A DNA stretch of 64,000 nt from Leptospiraceae bacterium. GTDB lineage: Bacteria; Spirochaetota; Leptospiria; Leptospirales; Leptonemataceae. How positions within the stretch are numbered: the first letter of the stretch is position 1; each line of letters begins with the position of its first letter. The notes below the pieces were generated by a model that saw nothing but the letters and a program-made list of their open reading frames with translations, had not been told where the DNA came from and did no database searches. This document shows, in pieces, positions 28,031 to 38,552 of the stretch. The translations under genes were made by a program, and so were the position numbers. Where the stretch lies: NCBI GenBank assembly GCA_026418015.1, contig JAOACE010000005.1, positions 60,279 to 124,278 on the forward strand. Reading direction: 5' to 3'.

Positions 28031-29374
28031 ATGGAAAAACAAGGATTTAAAACCACAGCATTATATTTTAATAACGCGGGAACAATTTGGTTTATATTAG
28101 GAATTTTATTCAGCATTATTGGGAATTTTGAATTAACAAATTTTCTTTTTAAGAAGAGTGATGTTTTATGGTATGGAAAGTTGCAACCCATCATAATTCA
28201 AGTTCTAATATTTGGAGCAATTCTATCTTATTTCTTTGGTGCAGTTTTCCAAGAATTCGATCAAATCAATGTAGATGTAATTAAACCAACAATAGTAGGA
28301 ATTACTGCTTTTGGAATCTATCAATTTTCTTTGATTTTTGGTTTGATCACGCTTATGTATGGATACAATCAAGGAAGAAGTTATGGAGAGTTGAATTTTA
28401 TCACGGATAATCTATTTATGCTTGTTTTTACGATTATAGTTGTATTAACATTGATCTATGCAAAAAAATCCGAAAAACTTCTTGGTTCTTTCCAATTTAT
28501 AATTGTTACATTAGCAGGTATGATGGTAACCTATTTTCTTGGGAATTTTGGCTTTCCTAATTCTTACATTACTACTGTACCACCTACTTCTGGTTTTCAG
28601 GATGCAATGGTACAAGGATTTTATAAAACATCAATTATGGTATTTTTTATTTCTCTTCCATTATTATTTATACTTTATAGCACGATGAAAAATTTATACA
28701 AGATTGCGGACGAAGAACAAAATTTTATTCTACCTTTAATGCTTATCACAATACTAACAGCATTTTCTGCTGGGGTTGGTTTAGAGAAATCTGCTCTAAG
28801 TAACTTTTGGACAATTCTTGGAGATTACATCTATTCTGCAATCAGTATCTTACTTTTAGGAATTGCTTATATATTGCACAACATCTATAAAGAACATAAA
28901 CAACAAAAACCTATGATTCTTCTATCAGTTTCTGGAGCATTATTGAGCATATTTTTCTTTTACAATTTTGTTGTGAACCTACCTATAATACATCAATATT
29001 TCCAGTATACTTTAGCAGATTCTCTTGTATTGTTCAACAAATTAATCTATATGATTTTACCAATAGCTCTTGTTTATAATATAATTTCTAATAATTCTCA
29101 AAAAAATCTATCGAATGCAGTTTCTTTAATAATATTGATATTAGGTAGTGTAGTATTTATCGTATTTGTTATAGAAGGTATAATGAATGCACTTGCAATC
29201 TATGGAATGAATAATAATGAATTGGCGATAAAACAATGGAGTCAGGTTGTAAGTAAAAACATGATTTTTGTTTATGTAAGAACCATCATCGATATAGTAT
29301 TTTTTGTGTTAAGTTTTTATATCTTACCATATTCTATTTCGGAAAAACAAGTAGGACAAAAAAAAGCAGCATAG
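28031..29374 (+). CDS. CcoN-like membrane protein lacking all heme and CuB ligands
   Basis: 447 residues, about 12 helices, alignable by eye with the ccoN product of this window over most of its length: YGKLQPIIIQVLIFG against FGRMRPVHTNGIIFG; YNQGRSYGELNF against KTQSKEYQELEW; SGFQDAMVQGFYKTS against SGITDANIQWWYGHN; SNFWTILG against PNWLQTLG. The six ligand histidines (58, 205, 255, 256, 343, 345 of CcoN) become Ile55, Thr200, Val249, Gly250, Asp330 and Leu332. It has only three histidines, all at loop positions. It cannot be an oxygen reductase. Followed by CcoO-like and CcoP-like genes in the act operon, so it may be a non-catalytic membrane scaffold. The reading frame is intact, arguing against a pseudogene. 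Confidence 0.8.
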   Translation: MEKQGFKTTALYFNNAGTIWFILGILFSIIGNFELTNFLFKKSDVLWYGKLQPIIIQVLIFGAILSYFFGAVFQEFDQINVDVIKPTIVGITAFGIYQFSLIFGLITLMYGYNQGRSYGELNFITDNLFMLVFTIIVVLTLIYAKKSEKLLGSFQFIIVTLAGMMVTYFLGNFGFPNSYITTVPPTSGFQDAMVQGFYKTSIMVFFISLPLLFILYSTMKNLYKIADEEQNFILPLMLITILTAFSAGVGLEKSALSNFWTILGDYIYSAISILLLGIAYILHNIYKEHKQQKPMILLSVSGALLSIFFFYNFVVNLPIIHQYFQYTLADSLVLFNKLIYMILPIALVYNIISNNSQKNLSNAVSLIILILGSVVFIVFVIEGIMNALAIYGMNNNELAIKQWSQVVSKNMIFVYVRTIIDIVFFVLSFYILPYSISEKQVGQKKAA

Positions 29375-29384
29375 GAGTTTTAAA

Positions 29385-30023
29385 ATGAAGGATCCCATAA
29401 AATTATTTTTTACTACGGTAATTATTATTGTTGTTGGTTTTGTTGTAAGTGTTGTAATACCCTTTAAAGTTGATTTACATGGAAAACATGCATTTACACA
29501 AGCACCAGAAAATCCGCTTGTATTAAAAGGATTAGAAGTTTATTATCAAGAAGGTTGTCAATATTGTCATACAATCAATGTGCGAAGTGTAAAAGGGGAC
29601 GTAAAACGATACATCGATCTAGAAAAATATGGTTATGATCCATCTATTGAACCCAATGAATATCTCTTTTTTGCTCCATTTCCAATAGGTGAGCTTCGAA
29701 TTGGACCAGATTTAGCAACTGTTTCTAGTAAATACAACAAAGAGCAATTAGAAAAATTGTTAAAATGGACAGAAAAAAATGATCAATCTTTATTCCAAAA
29801 ATATCACAACTATCAATATCTATTTATCGACGAAGACTTAAACCCCTTATTCTTATCTTGGAAGATTCGTTGGTTAATGAATAGTGGATTGCCCTTAAAT
29901 GATCCATACCAAAGAAGTGTATTTTTAGCTTTGGAGGAAAAAACAAAAGGGGATGCCTTAATCGAATTTTTAGATTATTTGGGTAAAAGAAAGCAAAATT
30001 TCGAAGGAAAGTTTTATAAATAG
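29385..30023 (+). CDS. CcoO-like monoheme cytochrome c
   Basis: 212 residues: one N-terminal helix (about 7-26) and a cytochrome domain with CQYCH in VYYQEGCQYCHTINVRSVKGD, which parallels VYQQEGCFYCHTQMIRPFKWE of the true CcoO. Further shared blocks are GPDL and KGDALIEFLDYLG. The methionine of GSIMPAYAHLF appears replaced (QSLFQKYHNYQYLF), so the distal heme ligand may differ. It starts ten bases after the CcoN-like gene and presumably partners it. Confidence 0.82.
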   Translation: MKDPIKLFFTTVIIIVVGFVVSVVIPFKVDLHGKHAFTQAPENPLVLKGLEVYYQEGCQYCHTINVRSVKGDVKRYIDLEKYGYDPSIEPNEYLFFAPFPIGELRIGPDLATVSSKYNKEQLEKLLKWTEKNDQSLFQKYHNYQYLFIDEDLNPLFLSWKIRWLMNSGLPLNDPYQRSVFLALEEKTKGDALIEFLDYLGKRKQNFEGKFYK

Positions 30024-30032
30024 GAGTGTAAT

Positions 30033-30515
30033 ATGTCAAATCAAAAGAATCAACTTCCTGGGTGGGCAATATTCCCAGCTGCTTTGGTTTTGATTATTGG
30101 AATATTGGTAGGGGTATATAATAAAATCTTTTCGAAGGAAAGCACAGCAATTCAATACAAAGAAGTAGCTGGTGTATTAAAGGTCGAAGCAAAATTGGAT
30201 TTAGTCATTCCACCTCGTACTAATGATGCAATAGCTGGTGGAGAAAAATTATATTCTCAGGTCTGTGCAGCATGTCATGGACAAGATTTAAAGGGTGGTG
30301 TAGGTCCCAATTTAATCGATAATGAATGGAGAAATCCGCCAGGGAAAGAAACTCATCTCTTTAAATTGGTGTGGAATGGTATACCTAACGGTAACCCACC
30401 GATGCCAGCAAAAGGCGGTAGATCCGATTTAACTTCTGAACAAATCTGGCAAATTTTGTATTATATATCTTCGAAAAACAAAAACATAGAAAAAGACGCA
30501 GTTCCTAATCAATAA
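30033..30515 (+). CDS. CcoP-like monoheme cytochrome c
   Basis: 160 residues: one helix (about 10-29) then a cytochrome c domain with CAACH in SQVCAACHGQDLKGGVGPNL and an intact axial methionine in PPMPAKGG. It resembles the short ccoP of this window (same one-helix, one-heme design). Last gene of the act-cytochrome transcript, ten bases after the CcoO-like gene and just before a terminator. Confidence 0.85.
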   Translation: MSNQKNQLPGWAIFPAALVLIIGILVGVYNKIFSKESTAIQYKEVAGVLKVEAKLDLVIPPRTNDAIAGGEKLYSQVCAACHGQDLKGGVGPNLIDNEWRNPPGKETHLFKLVWNGIPNGNPPMPAKGGRSDLTSEQIWQILYYISSKNKNIEKDAVPNQ

Positions 30516-30537
30516 AAGGGGAATACCCCTTTTTTTA
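30514..30537. terminator. Bidirectional terminator between the act operon and thiC
   Basis: AAAAGGGG (30514-30521), loop AATA, CCCCTTTT (30526-30533) then TTTATTT on the plus strand; the minus-strand reading also ends in a short T run. It serves both convergent units. Confidence 0.85.
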
Positions 30538-30538
30538 T

Positions 30539-32449
<1,911 letters not shown>

Positions 32450-32536
32450 TTAAGAAAAAAAATTTCTGTTATTAGTCAATAAAAAACAATCCGTTAGCAA
32501 ATATTTCATTAAAATATTAATATAAACGGTGTTCTA

Positions 32537-32923
32537 TTATTTCCAGTTTTTTTTATCTGCAAAAAATTCTTTTAACGATTTTGGGAAAGACCACTTGGGC
32601 TTTCTACTGGCTGGTCTTGCTGGAACTTCGACCATTTCTCCAGTAAAAGGGTTTTTTTGTTTGCCTGCTTTTCGAGCGGGAATGTCTTTCATGGTTAAGA
32701 TTCCTAATATAGGAAAGCGAACTTTATTTCCTTTAACAGCTTCTTTACTCGCATTGGTAAAAACATCTTCTATGGCTTTTTTTAAATCAGCTTTTTTAAT
32801 AACTACTTCCCCCTTAGAATTTACTTGAGAAATTTTAAGGATTTTTTCGTGTAAGTCATCGATTAAGTTGTATTTTGCTGAGTTTTTTTGTGGTTTTTTA
32901 GAGCTTTTTTCTTTTTTTACCAT
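32537..32923 (-). CDS. HU-family DNA-binding protein with Lys-rich N-terminal extension
   Basis: 128 residues. The HU/IHF core spans about 20-110: helices with VVIKKADLKKAIEDVF, then FPILGILTMKDIPARKAGKQ and the DNA-binding arm NPFTGEMVEVPARPASRKPKWSFP with the conserved proline. It has an extra basic N-terminus (KKEKSSKKPQKNSAK) and an aromatic C-terminal tail (KEFFADKKNWK). Likely a nucleoid protein. Stands alone with a GGAG ribosome site. Confidence 0.88.
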   Translation of the reverse strand: MVKKEKSSKKPQKNSAKYNLIDDLHEKILKISQVNSKGEVVIKKADLKKAIEDVFTNASKEAVKGNKVRFPILGILTMKDIPARKAGKQKNPFTGEMVEVPARPASRKPKWSFPKSLKEFFADKKNWK

Positions 32924-33000
32924 ATTATACTCCTTCTTCCTTTATGATCGATTTTTTATTAATAAAACTAAAATTTATTTATTAAAAAATTTGTAAACAA

Positions 33001-33543
33001 TTAATAAATTTTAAATAATAATATATCGCTGTAATTGATTTTAAACCGAAAAAATTCTTCGATGGGCAGTTTATGATAGATTAAATAGAACGCGCGTATT
33101 ACACCCAAATGAGTAACAATGATGATATTTTTGTTTAAACTTATATTCGCTTGATAAAAATCATTTACTCTTGAATAGAATTGGTAAAATGATTCTCCTT
33201 GTGGTGTAGGTTGATGAACATAATCGTTTGCCCAATTAGTAAATTCTTGTTCTATTTCTTTATAAGGTTTACCTTCCCATATACCATAATTAAATTCTTT
33301 TAAAGAATCGTGTAATATCAAAGGTAGTTGGATTTTTTTTTGTAAATACTGTGCTAATTGTTTACATCGGGTTAAAGGGCTCGAATAGAGAATCTCCCAA
33401 TCGATAGATAGTTGAGTAATTTGTTTTAGGATTTGCTTACGTTTATTTAAAAAATCATGTACTTTAAGTGGTAGATCGGTTTGACCATAACATACCCCAT
33501 CTATAAGATGGGGTTCTGTGTGCCGAATCAATAGCAAATTCAT
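33001..33543 (-). CDS. cobC: Histidine phosphatase, probable alpha-ribazole phosphatase
   Basis: 180 residues of the phosphoglycerate mutase-like histidine phosphatase family: LLIRHTEP carries the catalytic RHT at the N-terminus, and IIVTHLGVIRA carries the second histidine. It overlaps the cobT stop by four bases, which points to alpha-ribazole-5'-phosphate phosphatase in cobamide lower-ligand assembly. Without that neighbour the substrate would be open. Confidence 0.8.
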   Translation of the reverse strand: MNLLLIRHTEPHLIDGVCYGQTDLPLKVHDFLNKRKQILKQITQLSIDWEILYSSPLTRCKQLAQYLQKKIQLPLILHDSLKEFNYGIWEGKPYKEIEQEFTNWANDYVHQPTPQGESFYQFYSRVNDFYQANISLNKNIIIVTHLGVIRAFYLIYHKLPIEEFFRFKINYSDILLFKIY

Positions 33544-34586
33544 GCTTTACTGACACCAGCGCTGTCGAAATCTGCCATTTCGTTGATAAATCGAACAGAG
33601 GACTCCAATATAGGATAAGCGATTGCAGAACCAGTACCTTCTCCTAATCGTAAGTTTAGGTTTAAGATAGGCTCTTGCGAGAATAACTTCAACAAATTTT
33701 TATGTCCATTTTCGTTGGATAAATGACTAAAAAAGGTATGATGGATTATGTTGGGATTGATTTTATAAGCTACAAGATAAGCAGCTGTAGAAATAAAACC
33801 ATCAATCAATAAGATCATGTTTTTTTTGTACGCTTCTAAATACATTGCACTCATCATAGCAATTTCAAAACCACCAACATATTGCAGAACTTTTAAGGGA
33901 TCTTGGTTTTTTAATTGATATCTTTCTACACTTTGCTTTATGATTTCTTTTTTCTTCTGTAAAGCAGATTCATTGATACCAGTACCTTTTCCTACGCAAT
34001 CATCGATGGAATAATCCGACAGAGCATACAGAATTGCGGAAGCAGCCGTTGTATTTGCAATGCCCATTTCTCCACAAATCAATAAGTTTTTGTCGATGGC
34101 ATAGTTTTCTAGAATGATTTTTGCAGAATCAAAGGCTGTTTTGAGTTCGTTTTCTGTCATTGCAGGTTCTTTAAAAAAGTTTCTTGTGCCTTCTCTAATC
34201 TTGTAGTGTAGCAATCGAGGATGATTTTCGAATGTACCTTTTACACCGCTATCTACAACGTAAAGAGGTATTCCATGCTGATTGCAAAAAACATTCATTG
34301 CGGCACCACCGCGAAGAAAATTCAACACCATCTGGTATGTGACCTCTTGTGGATAAGCACTTACCCCTTCTTCTGCAATACCGTGATCCGCAGCAAAAAT
34401 AAAAGCAATTGGTTTAAGAATAGGATTTAAGGTATTCTGAATTTTACAAATTTTGAATGCATATTCTTCTAGTTTACCCAACGATCCTAATGGCTTAGTT
34501 TTGTTATCAATTTTGAACTGTATTTCTAAATCTGTTAAAACTTTCATGGGTTCATAAAAATTGTTTTTTTGTTTATAGTAAATCAT
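33540..34586 (-). CDS. cobT: Nicotinate-nucleotide:dimethylbenzimidazole phosphoribosyltransferase CobT
   Basis: 348 residues. Makes alpha-ribazole phosphate for vitamin B12. Family blocks: TKPLGSLGKLE at the N-terminus, FAADHGIAEEGVSAYPQEVTYQMVLNFLRGGAA, GEMGIANTTAASA and LRLGEGTGSA near the C-terminus with the catalytic glutamate. Coupled to cobC by overlap; start lies two bases after the GGDEF gene stop. The pair suggests salvage or lower-ligand remodelling, since no other cob genes are here. Confidence 0.95.
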   Translation of the reverse strand: MIYYKQKNNFYEPMKVLTDLEIQFKIDNKTKPLGSLGKLEEYAFKICKIQNTLNPILKPIAFIFAADHGIAEEGVSAYPQEVTYQMVLNFLRGGAAMNVFCNQHGIPLYVVDSGVKGTFENHPRLLHYKIREGTRNFFKEPAMTENELKTAFDSAKIILENYAIDKNLLICGEMGIANTTAASAILYALSDYSIDDCVGKGTGINESALQKKKEIIKQSVERYQLKNQDPLKVLQYVGGFEIAMMSAMYLEAYKKNMILLIDGFISTAAYLVAYKINPNIIHHTFFSHLSNENGHKNLLKLFSQEPILNLNLRLGEGTGSAIAYPILESSVRFINEMADFDSAGVSKA

Positions 34587-34588
34587 TA

Positions 34589-35599
34589 TTATTCTTTATA
34601 AAAGATATAATCTCTGTTTTTTCCTTCTAATTTGGCACGAAGTAAAGCTTTATCCGCAGAGTGGAGTAAAGTAATTTCTTCGTCAGCATGTTGAGGAAAG
34701 CCAGCAATACCACTACTAAAAGTAAAAAACATTTTTTCTCCAGAGATTTCTGCTAATATATCTCGAATTCTTTCTAACAAGGGAAATGCTTTACTAATCG
34801 GAGTTTCTGGAAGGACTAAAAGAAATTCTTCTCCACCAATGCGTCCAAAGGAATCTTCTATACGAATGTTGTCTTTTACTACATTTGCGAATAATTTTAA
34901 TACTTTATCGCCTGTTAAGTGTCCCATTACATCGTTAATCCGTTTAAAGTTATCAATATCGAATAATACTATTGTTAAGTCGTGTTTATATCTTTTTGCT
35001 CTTTCTAATTCTTTTTTGAGTATGTATAAGATAAATCTTCTGTTGAAGACATGGGTTAATTCGTCGTAAGTTGCTTGAAATTGCAATCTTTCGAAGAGAT
35101 GTATATCGATGATGGTTGGATTTTTAAAAATTTTAGAAGAAATAAAATAATCTAACATTGCAACACGAAAACTTACATGTCTATTTGACTGTTGTTGCAT
35201 TTCTTGTTGTCTTTTCTTGATTTTCTCCCATAATTGGATTGCTTCACTTTCGGAAAATTCATGGTGGGTTAGAATATAAAAAAGAGTCGAATAAATTTTT
35301 AGGTTTGTGGGTTCTTCTTGCTTTAAGATTTCGATTACTTTTTCTTCGTTTGGGGGGTTTTCGTCTAATAGTTTTTTTATTTTCTCTTCTAAATCGAATC
35401 GCTCATTGTGATAATATAATTTATCGTACAAAGCAAGCTGTTCGACTCGATTTAATTCTTGCACTTCTTCGTAAGCTTGGATGATATTTTTACTTTCTTT
35501 TAATTCCTTGTGAGCTAATTCTCTAAATTTGTCGTAAGCCTCAACGATTTGGTTTAGTCTTTCTATTTCTTTTTGCAAATACTCTATATTTCTTTGCAT
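34589..35599 (-). CDS. GGDEF diguanylate cyclase
   Basis: About 336 residues. N-terminal half is helical and charged, likely coiled-coil, with no membrane segment, so it is cytoplasmic. The GGDEF domain (about 175-335) has GRIGGEEFLL as active-site loop and an I-site RIED five residues upstream, so product inhibition by c-di-GMP is expected. ATG at 35599 is preferred over the upstream TTG. Directly upstream of cobT on the same strand, probably by chance. Confidence 0.9.
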   Translation of the reverse strand: MQRNIEYLQKEIERLNQIVEAYDKFRELAHKELKESKNIIQAYEEVQELNRVEQLALYDKLYYHNERFDLEEKIKKLLDENPPNEEKVIEILKQEEPTNLKIYSTLFYILTHHEFSESEAIQLWEKIKKRQQEMQQQSNRHVSFRVAMLDYFISSKIFKNPTIIDIHLFERLQFQATYDELTHVFNRRFILYILKKELERAKRYKHDLTIVLFDIDNFKRINDVMGHLTGDKVLKLFANVVKDNIRIEDSFGRIGGEEFLLVLPETPISKAFPLLERIRDILAEISGEKMFFTFSSGIAGFPQHADEEITLLHSADKALLRAKLEGKNRDYIFYKE

Positions 35600-35801
35600 A
35601 ATAAAATCCAAATTCAGAATAAAACATTTTTTTTCAATAATTTTTATATTTTTTAAAACAATTTATATATTTTTTTTGATTCTAAATCGAATCATTTAAG
35701 GTTGAATCTTTCGAAGGATCGTTTTATCATAGATTGAATATATAAAGATTTCGTTATTTTAATAGACAGAATAAAAAAATTGTATAAAATGTGATTAGAA
35801 A

Positions 35802-38552
35802 ATGATTAAAAAGTTTTTTTTATCTAAATCGAATTTGTTTAATCCCCTATTCGATGATTTAGAAATTCCTATAATGATTTTTTCTACGGATTTTAAAATA
35901 TTAGAATCTAATCTATATTTTAAAAAAATATTACCTGTTGGATATGAACTAAATGGTTTTTTAAAAGATAACGAAAATTTTTATTCGTATTTAAAAAGGG
36001 TTCTAAAAGAAAAAGTTATAAAAGCAATTCTTCGTATCCATTTAGGTAATGAGACAGAAAACGAATTCGAAGTTCATTTCTTTTATCGGGAAAATAAAAT
36101 TTATTGTTATTTATATCCTATAAGAGATACAACAAAAGCAAATTTTTCTATTTTAATGGATTATTTACCCTTAGGAATTGCTATTCATCAGAATCATCAA
36201 ATTGTTTTTGTGAATAAGCAAGCATTAAAGTTACTTAATGCACAAGAAGAAAAACAACTTCTCGGTAAAAATATTTCCGAATTTGTAAAACCAGATTATC
36301 AGCCTATTGTCCAAAAAAGAGTTCAGAATATTTATAATAAAGACGAAGAAGCACCACCAATCGAAGAGGTTTTACTTACTCTTGATAAAAAGCCTATCAT
36401 TGCAGAGGTTCGAGCAAAAAAGATTCATTGGAACCATCAACCAGCTGTTTTAGTAATTTTTCAGGATGTATCGCAACAACATCATAAAAGAAATTTTGCA
36501 GAAAAATCCATTGTTTTACTCGAAAAAATCATCCAAGAAGAAGAAGTCGAGAAAGTCCTAATAGAATTGCTGGAAACCTTCCAAATCGTTTTAAGATCCC
36601 AATTGATCTGTATTTGGTTTGATGAACCAGTAAATGAAAAAAATATCGATGATTTATTGAATACAAAAAAATATCACATAATAGCAAACAAACAAGAGGA
36701 TAAATATTTAAGCGATTGGCAAAGGATTATCAGTCATTTGGATTCGCCTATAAGAAAAAATCTTTTGAACAAAAAGCCGGTATTTTTTAGGAATATCTTA
36801 CAAGAAATTTCCGATCCTCAATTACAACAAATCTTTATAGAGTATTCCATCATTTCTTATTGGTGTATGCCATTTGTGAATAAATTCAATCAATGTTTTG
36901 GTTTATTGATCAATTATTTTGGTATTGAACAAAACATAGCAGAAGTAGAGATTGAATATTTGTATCAAGCATCGGTGTTGTGTTCTTTAATTATAGAAAG
37001 AAATAAGATCGAAAGAGAAAGTTTTTTGTTATCTCAAATATCTCGTAAAGCAAATGATTTGATCTTGTTAATCAATCAAGAGAATGTAATTACATGGTAT
37101 AACGAAAAATTAAAACATTATTTTCCTTTTTTGAACAAAAATCAAGATATCATAAGTTTTATCCATTCTCTTTCGATTGACTCAAAAGACAAAGATTGGA
37201 TTGTTAAAAAAATTTATCTCAAAGAATCTTTTAAAAGCGAACTAGAAGTATTAATAAAGAACGAAAAAAAATATTTTCAAATTACTTTCGAAGTATTAAA
37301 AAATAGTCATGAGGAAATTCTTGCGTATTATTGCATTTTACAAGATATTACCAAAGAAGTAGAATACGAAAAACAACTCATAGAATCAAAAAACATTGCA
37401 GAAAAGAATGCACAAATCAAATCCGAATTTTTGTCTATTATGAGTCACGAAATCCGAACACCTCTAAACGTAATCATAGGTATTGTACAACTTTTGTTAG
37501 AGAATCATCCTCGCGAAGATCAGTTAGATGATCTAAAACTACTAAAAAGCTCTTCGGAACATTTATTAAGTCTTCTAAATGATATATTGGATTACAATAA
37601 AATAGAACTGCAAAAATTGGAATTACAATTTGAACCATTCGATTTACGCGAACTAATCATAAAAATTGTAGAAATGTTTCAACCTCAAATCGAAGAAAAA
37701 AAACTATTTTGTTCTTGCGAAATAGCAGAAAATTTACCCCAAAATGTTGTTGGAGATCCTACGCGATTAAATCAAATACTCATCAACATTATTTCTAATG
37801 CAATAAAATTTACAGAAGAAGGTTCCATTAAATTTATCGTAAAACCAATAGAGTTTGTTCAAGATAAAGTAAAGATACGATTCGAAGTAGAAGATACAGG
37901 GATTGGAATTCCCAAAGATAAATTGATGGACATATTTGAGCCATTTAAACAACTCGATGCTTCGAAAACCAGAAGACACTTTGGCTCTGGACTTGGTCTA
38001 GCGATTACAAAAAAATTGGTGGATTTGTTCAACGGTAAAATTCTTGTCGAAAGCGAAGTTCATAAAGGTACAAGAGTAATCATAGACCTGCCATTTCAAA
38101 TACAAACCAATATTCCAAAAGAAAATCAACAGAAAGAGAAAGAAATGCAACACGATACAATAAAAGTCCTAATTGTAGAAGATTATTATCCAAATCTTCT
38201 TATTACTCAAAAGTTTTTAGAAATTTGGAAAATTCAGTCCGATTTTGCTACCAATGGAGAAGAAGCAATCCATAAAGTTCGTCAAAATCATTATGATGTA
38301 ATTCTAATGGACCTACACATGCCAATTATGGATGGTTATACAGCAACTCAAAAGATTCGCGAATTTAATCAAGATATTCCTATTATAGCAGTAACTGCTT
38401 CTGCACTAGAAGACATATCAGAAAAAATACAAAAATTTGGTTTAACCGATGTAATCATCAAACCTTTTAAGCCAGATGATCTTTACAAAAAGATCATTCA
38501 TTACGCGAAGAAAAATAATCCCGAAAAATCAACATCGGATTTTTCCATTTAG
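35802..38552 (+). CDS. Hybrid sensor histidine kinase with PAS domains and a receiver
   Basis: 916-residue cytoplasmic two-component protein with no clear membrane helices. Order: PAS-like region (1-105), PAS (about 113-228), a GAF-like segment (about 235-405), another PAS (about 410-520), HisKA with phosphorylated His549 in MSHEIRTPLN, HATPase with DTGIGIP and GSGLGLAI, and a receiver with Asp837 in ILMDLHMPIMDG. The signal is unknown. Its 3' end overlaps the convergent M23 peptidase gene by 59 bases. Confidence 0.93.
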   Translation: MIKKFFLSKSNLFNPLFDDLEIPIMIFSTDFKILESNLYFKKILPVGYELNGFLKDNENFYSYLKRVLKEKVIKAILRIHLGNETENEFEVHFFYRENKIYCYLYPIRDTTKANFSILMDYLPLGIAIHQNHQIVFVNKQALKLLNAQEEKQLLGKNISEFVKPDYQPIVQKRVQNIYNKDEEAPPIEEVLLTLDKKPIIAEVRAKKIHWNHQPAVLVIFQDVSQQHHKRNFAEKSIVLLEKIIQEEEVEKVLIELLETFQIVLRSQLICIWFDEPVNEKNIDDLLNTKKYHIIANKQEDKYLSDWQRIISHLDSPIRKNLLNKKPVFFRNILQEISDPQLQQIFIEYSIISYWCMPFVNKFNQCFGLLINYFGIEQNIAEVEIEYLYQASVLCSLIIERNKIERESFLLSQISRKANDLILLINQENVITWYNEKLKHYFPFLNKNQDIISFIHSLSIDSKDKDWIVKKIYLKESFKSELEVLIKNEKKYFQITFEVLKNSHEEILAYYCILQDITKEVEYEKQLIESKNIAEKNAQIKSEFLSIMSHEIRTPLNVIIGIVQLLLENHPREDQLDDLKLLKSSSEHLLSLLNDILDYNKIELQKLELQFEPFDLRELIIKIVEMFQPQIEEKKLFCSCEIAENLPQNVVGDPTRLNQILINIISNAIKFTEEGSIKFIVKPIEFVQDKVKIRFEVEDTGIGIPKDKLMDIFEPFKQLDASKTRRHFGSGLGLAITKKLVDLFNGKILVESEVHKGTRVIIDLPFQIQTNIPKENQQKEKEMQHDTIKVLIVEDYYPNLLITQKFLEIWKIQSDFATNGEEAIHKVRQNHYDVILMDLHMPIMDGYTATQKIREFNQDIPIIAVTASALEDISEKIQKFGLTDVIIKPFKPDDLYKKIIHYAKKNNPEKSTSDFSI

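Noticed and set aside
28031..29374. Interpretation as a working second cbb3 oxidase or nitric oxide reductase
   Set aside because: All six metal-binding histidines are missing, so catalysis at a heme-copper site is not possible.
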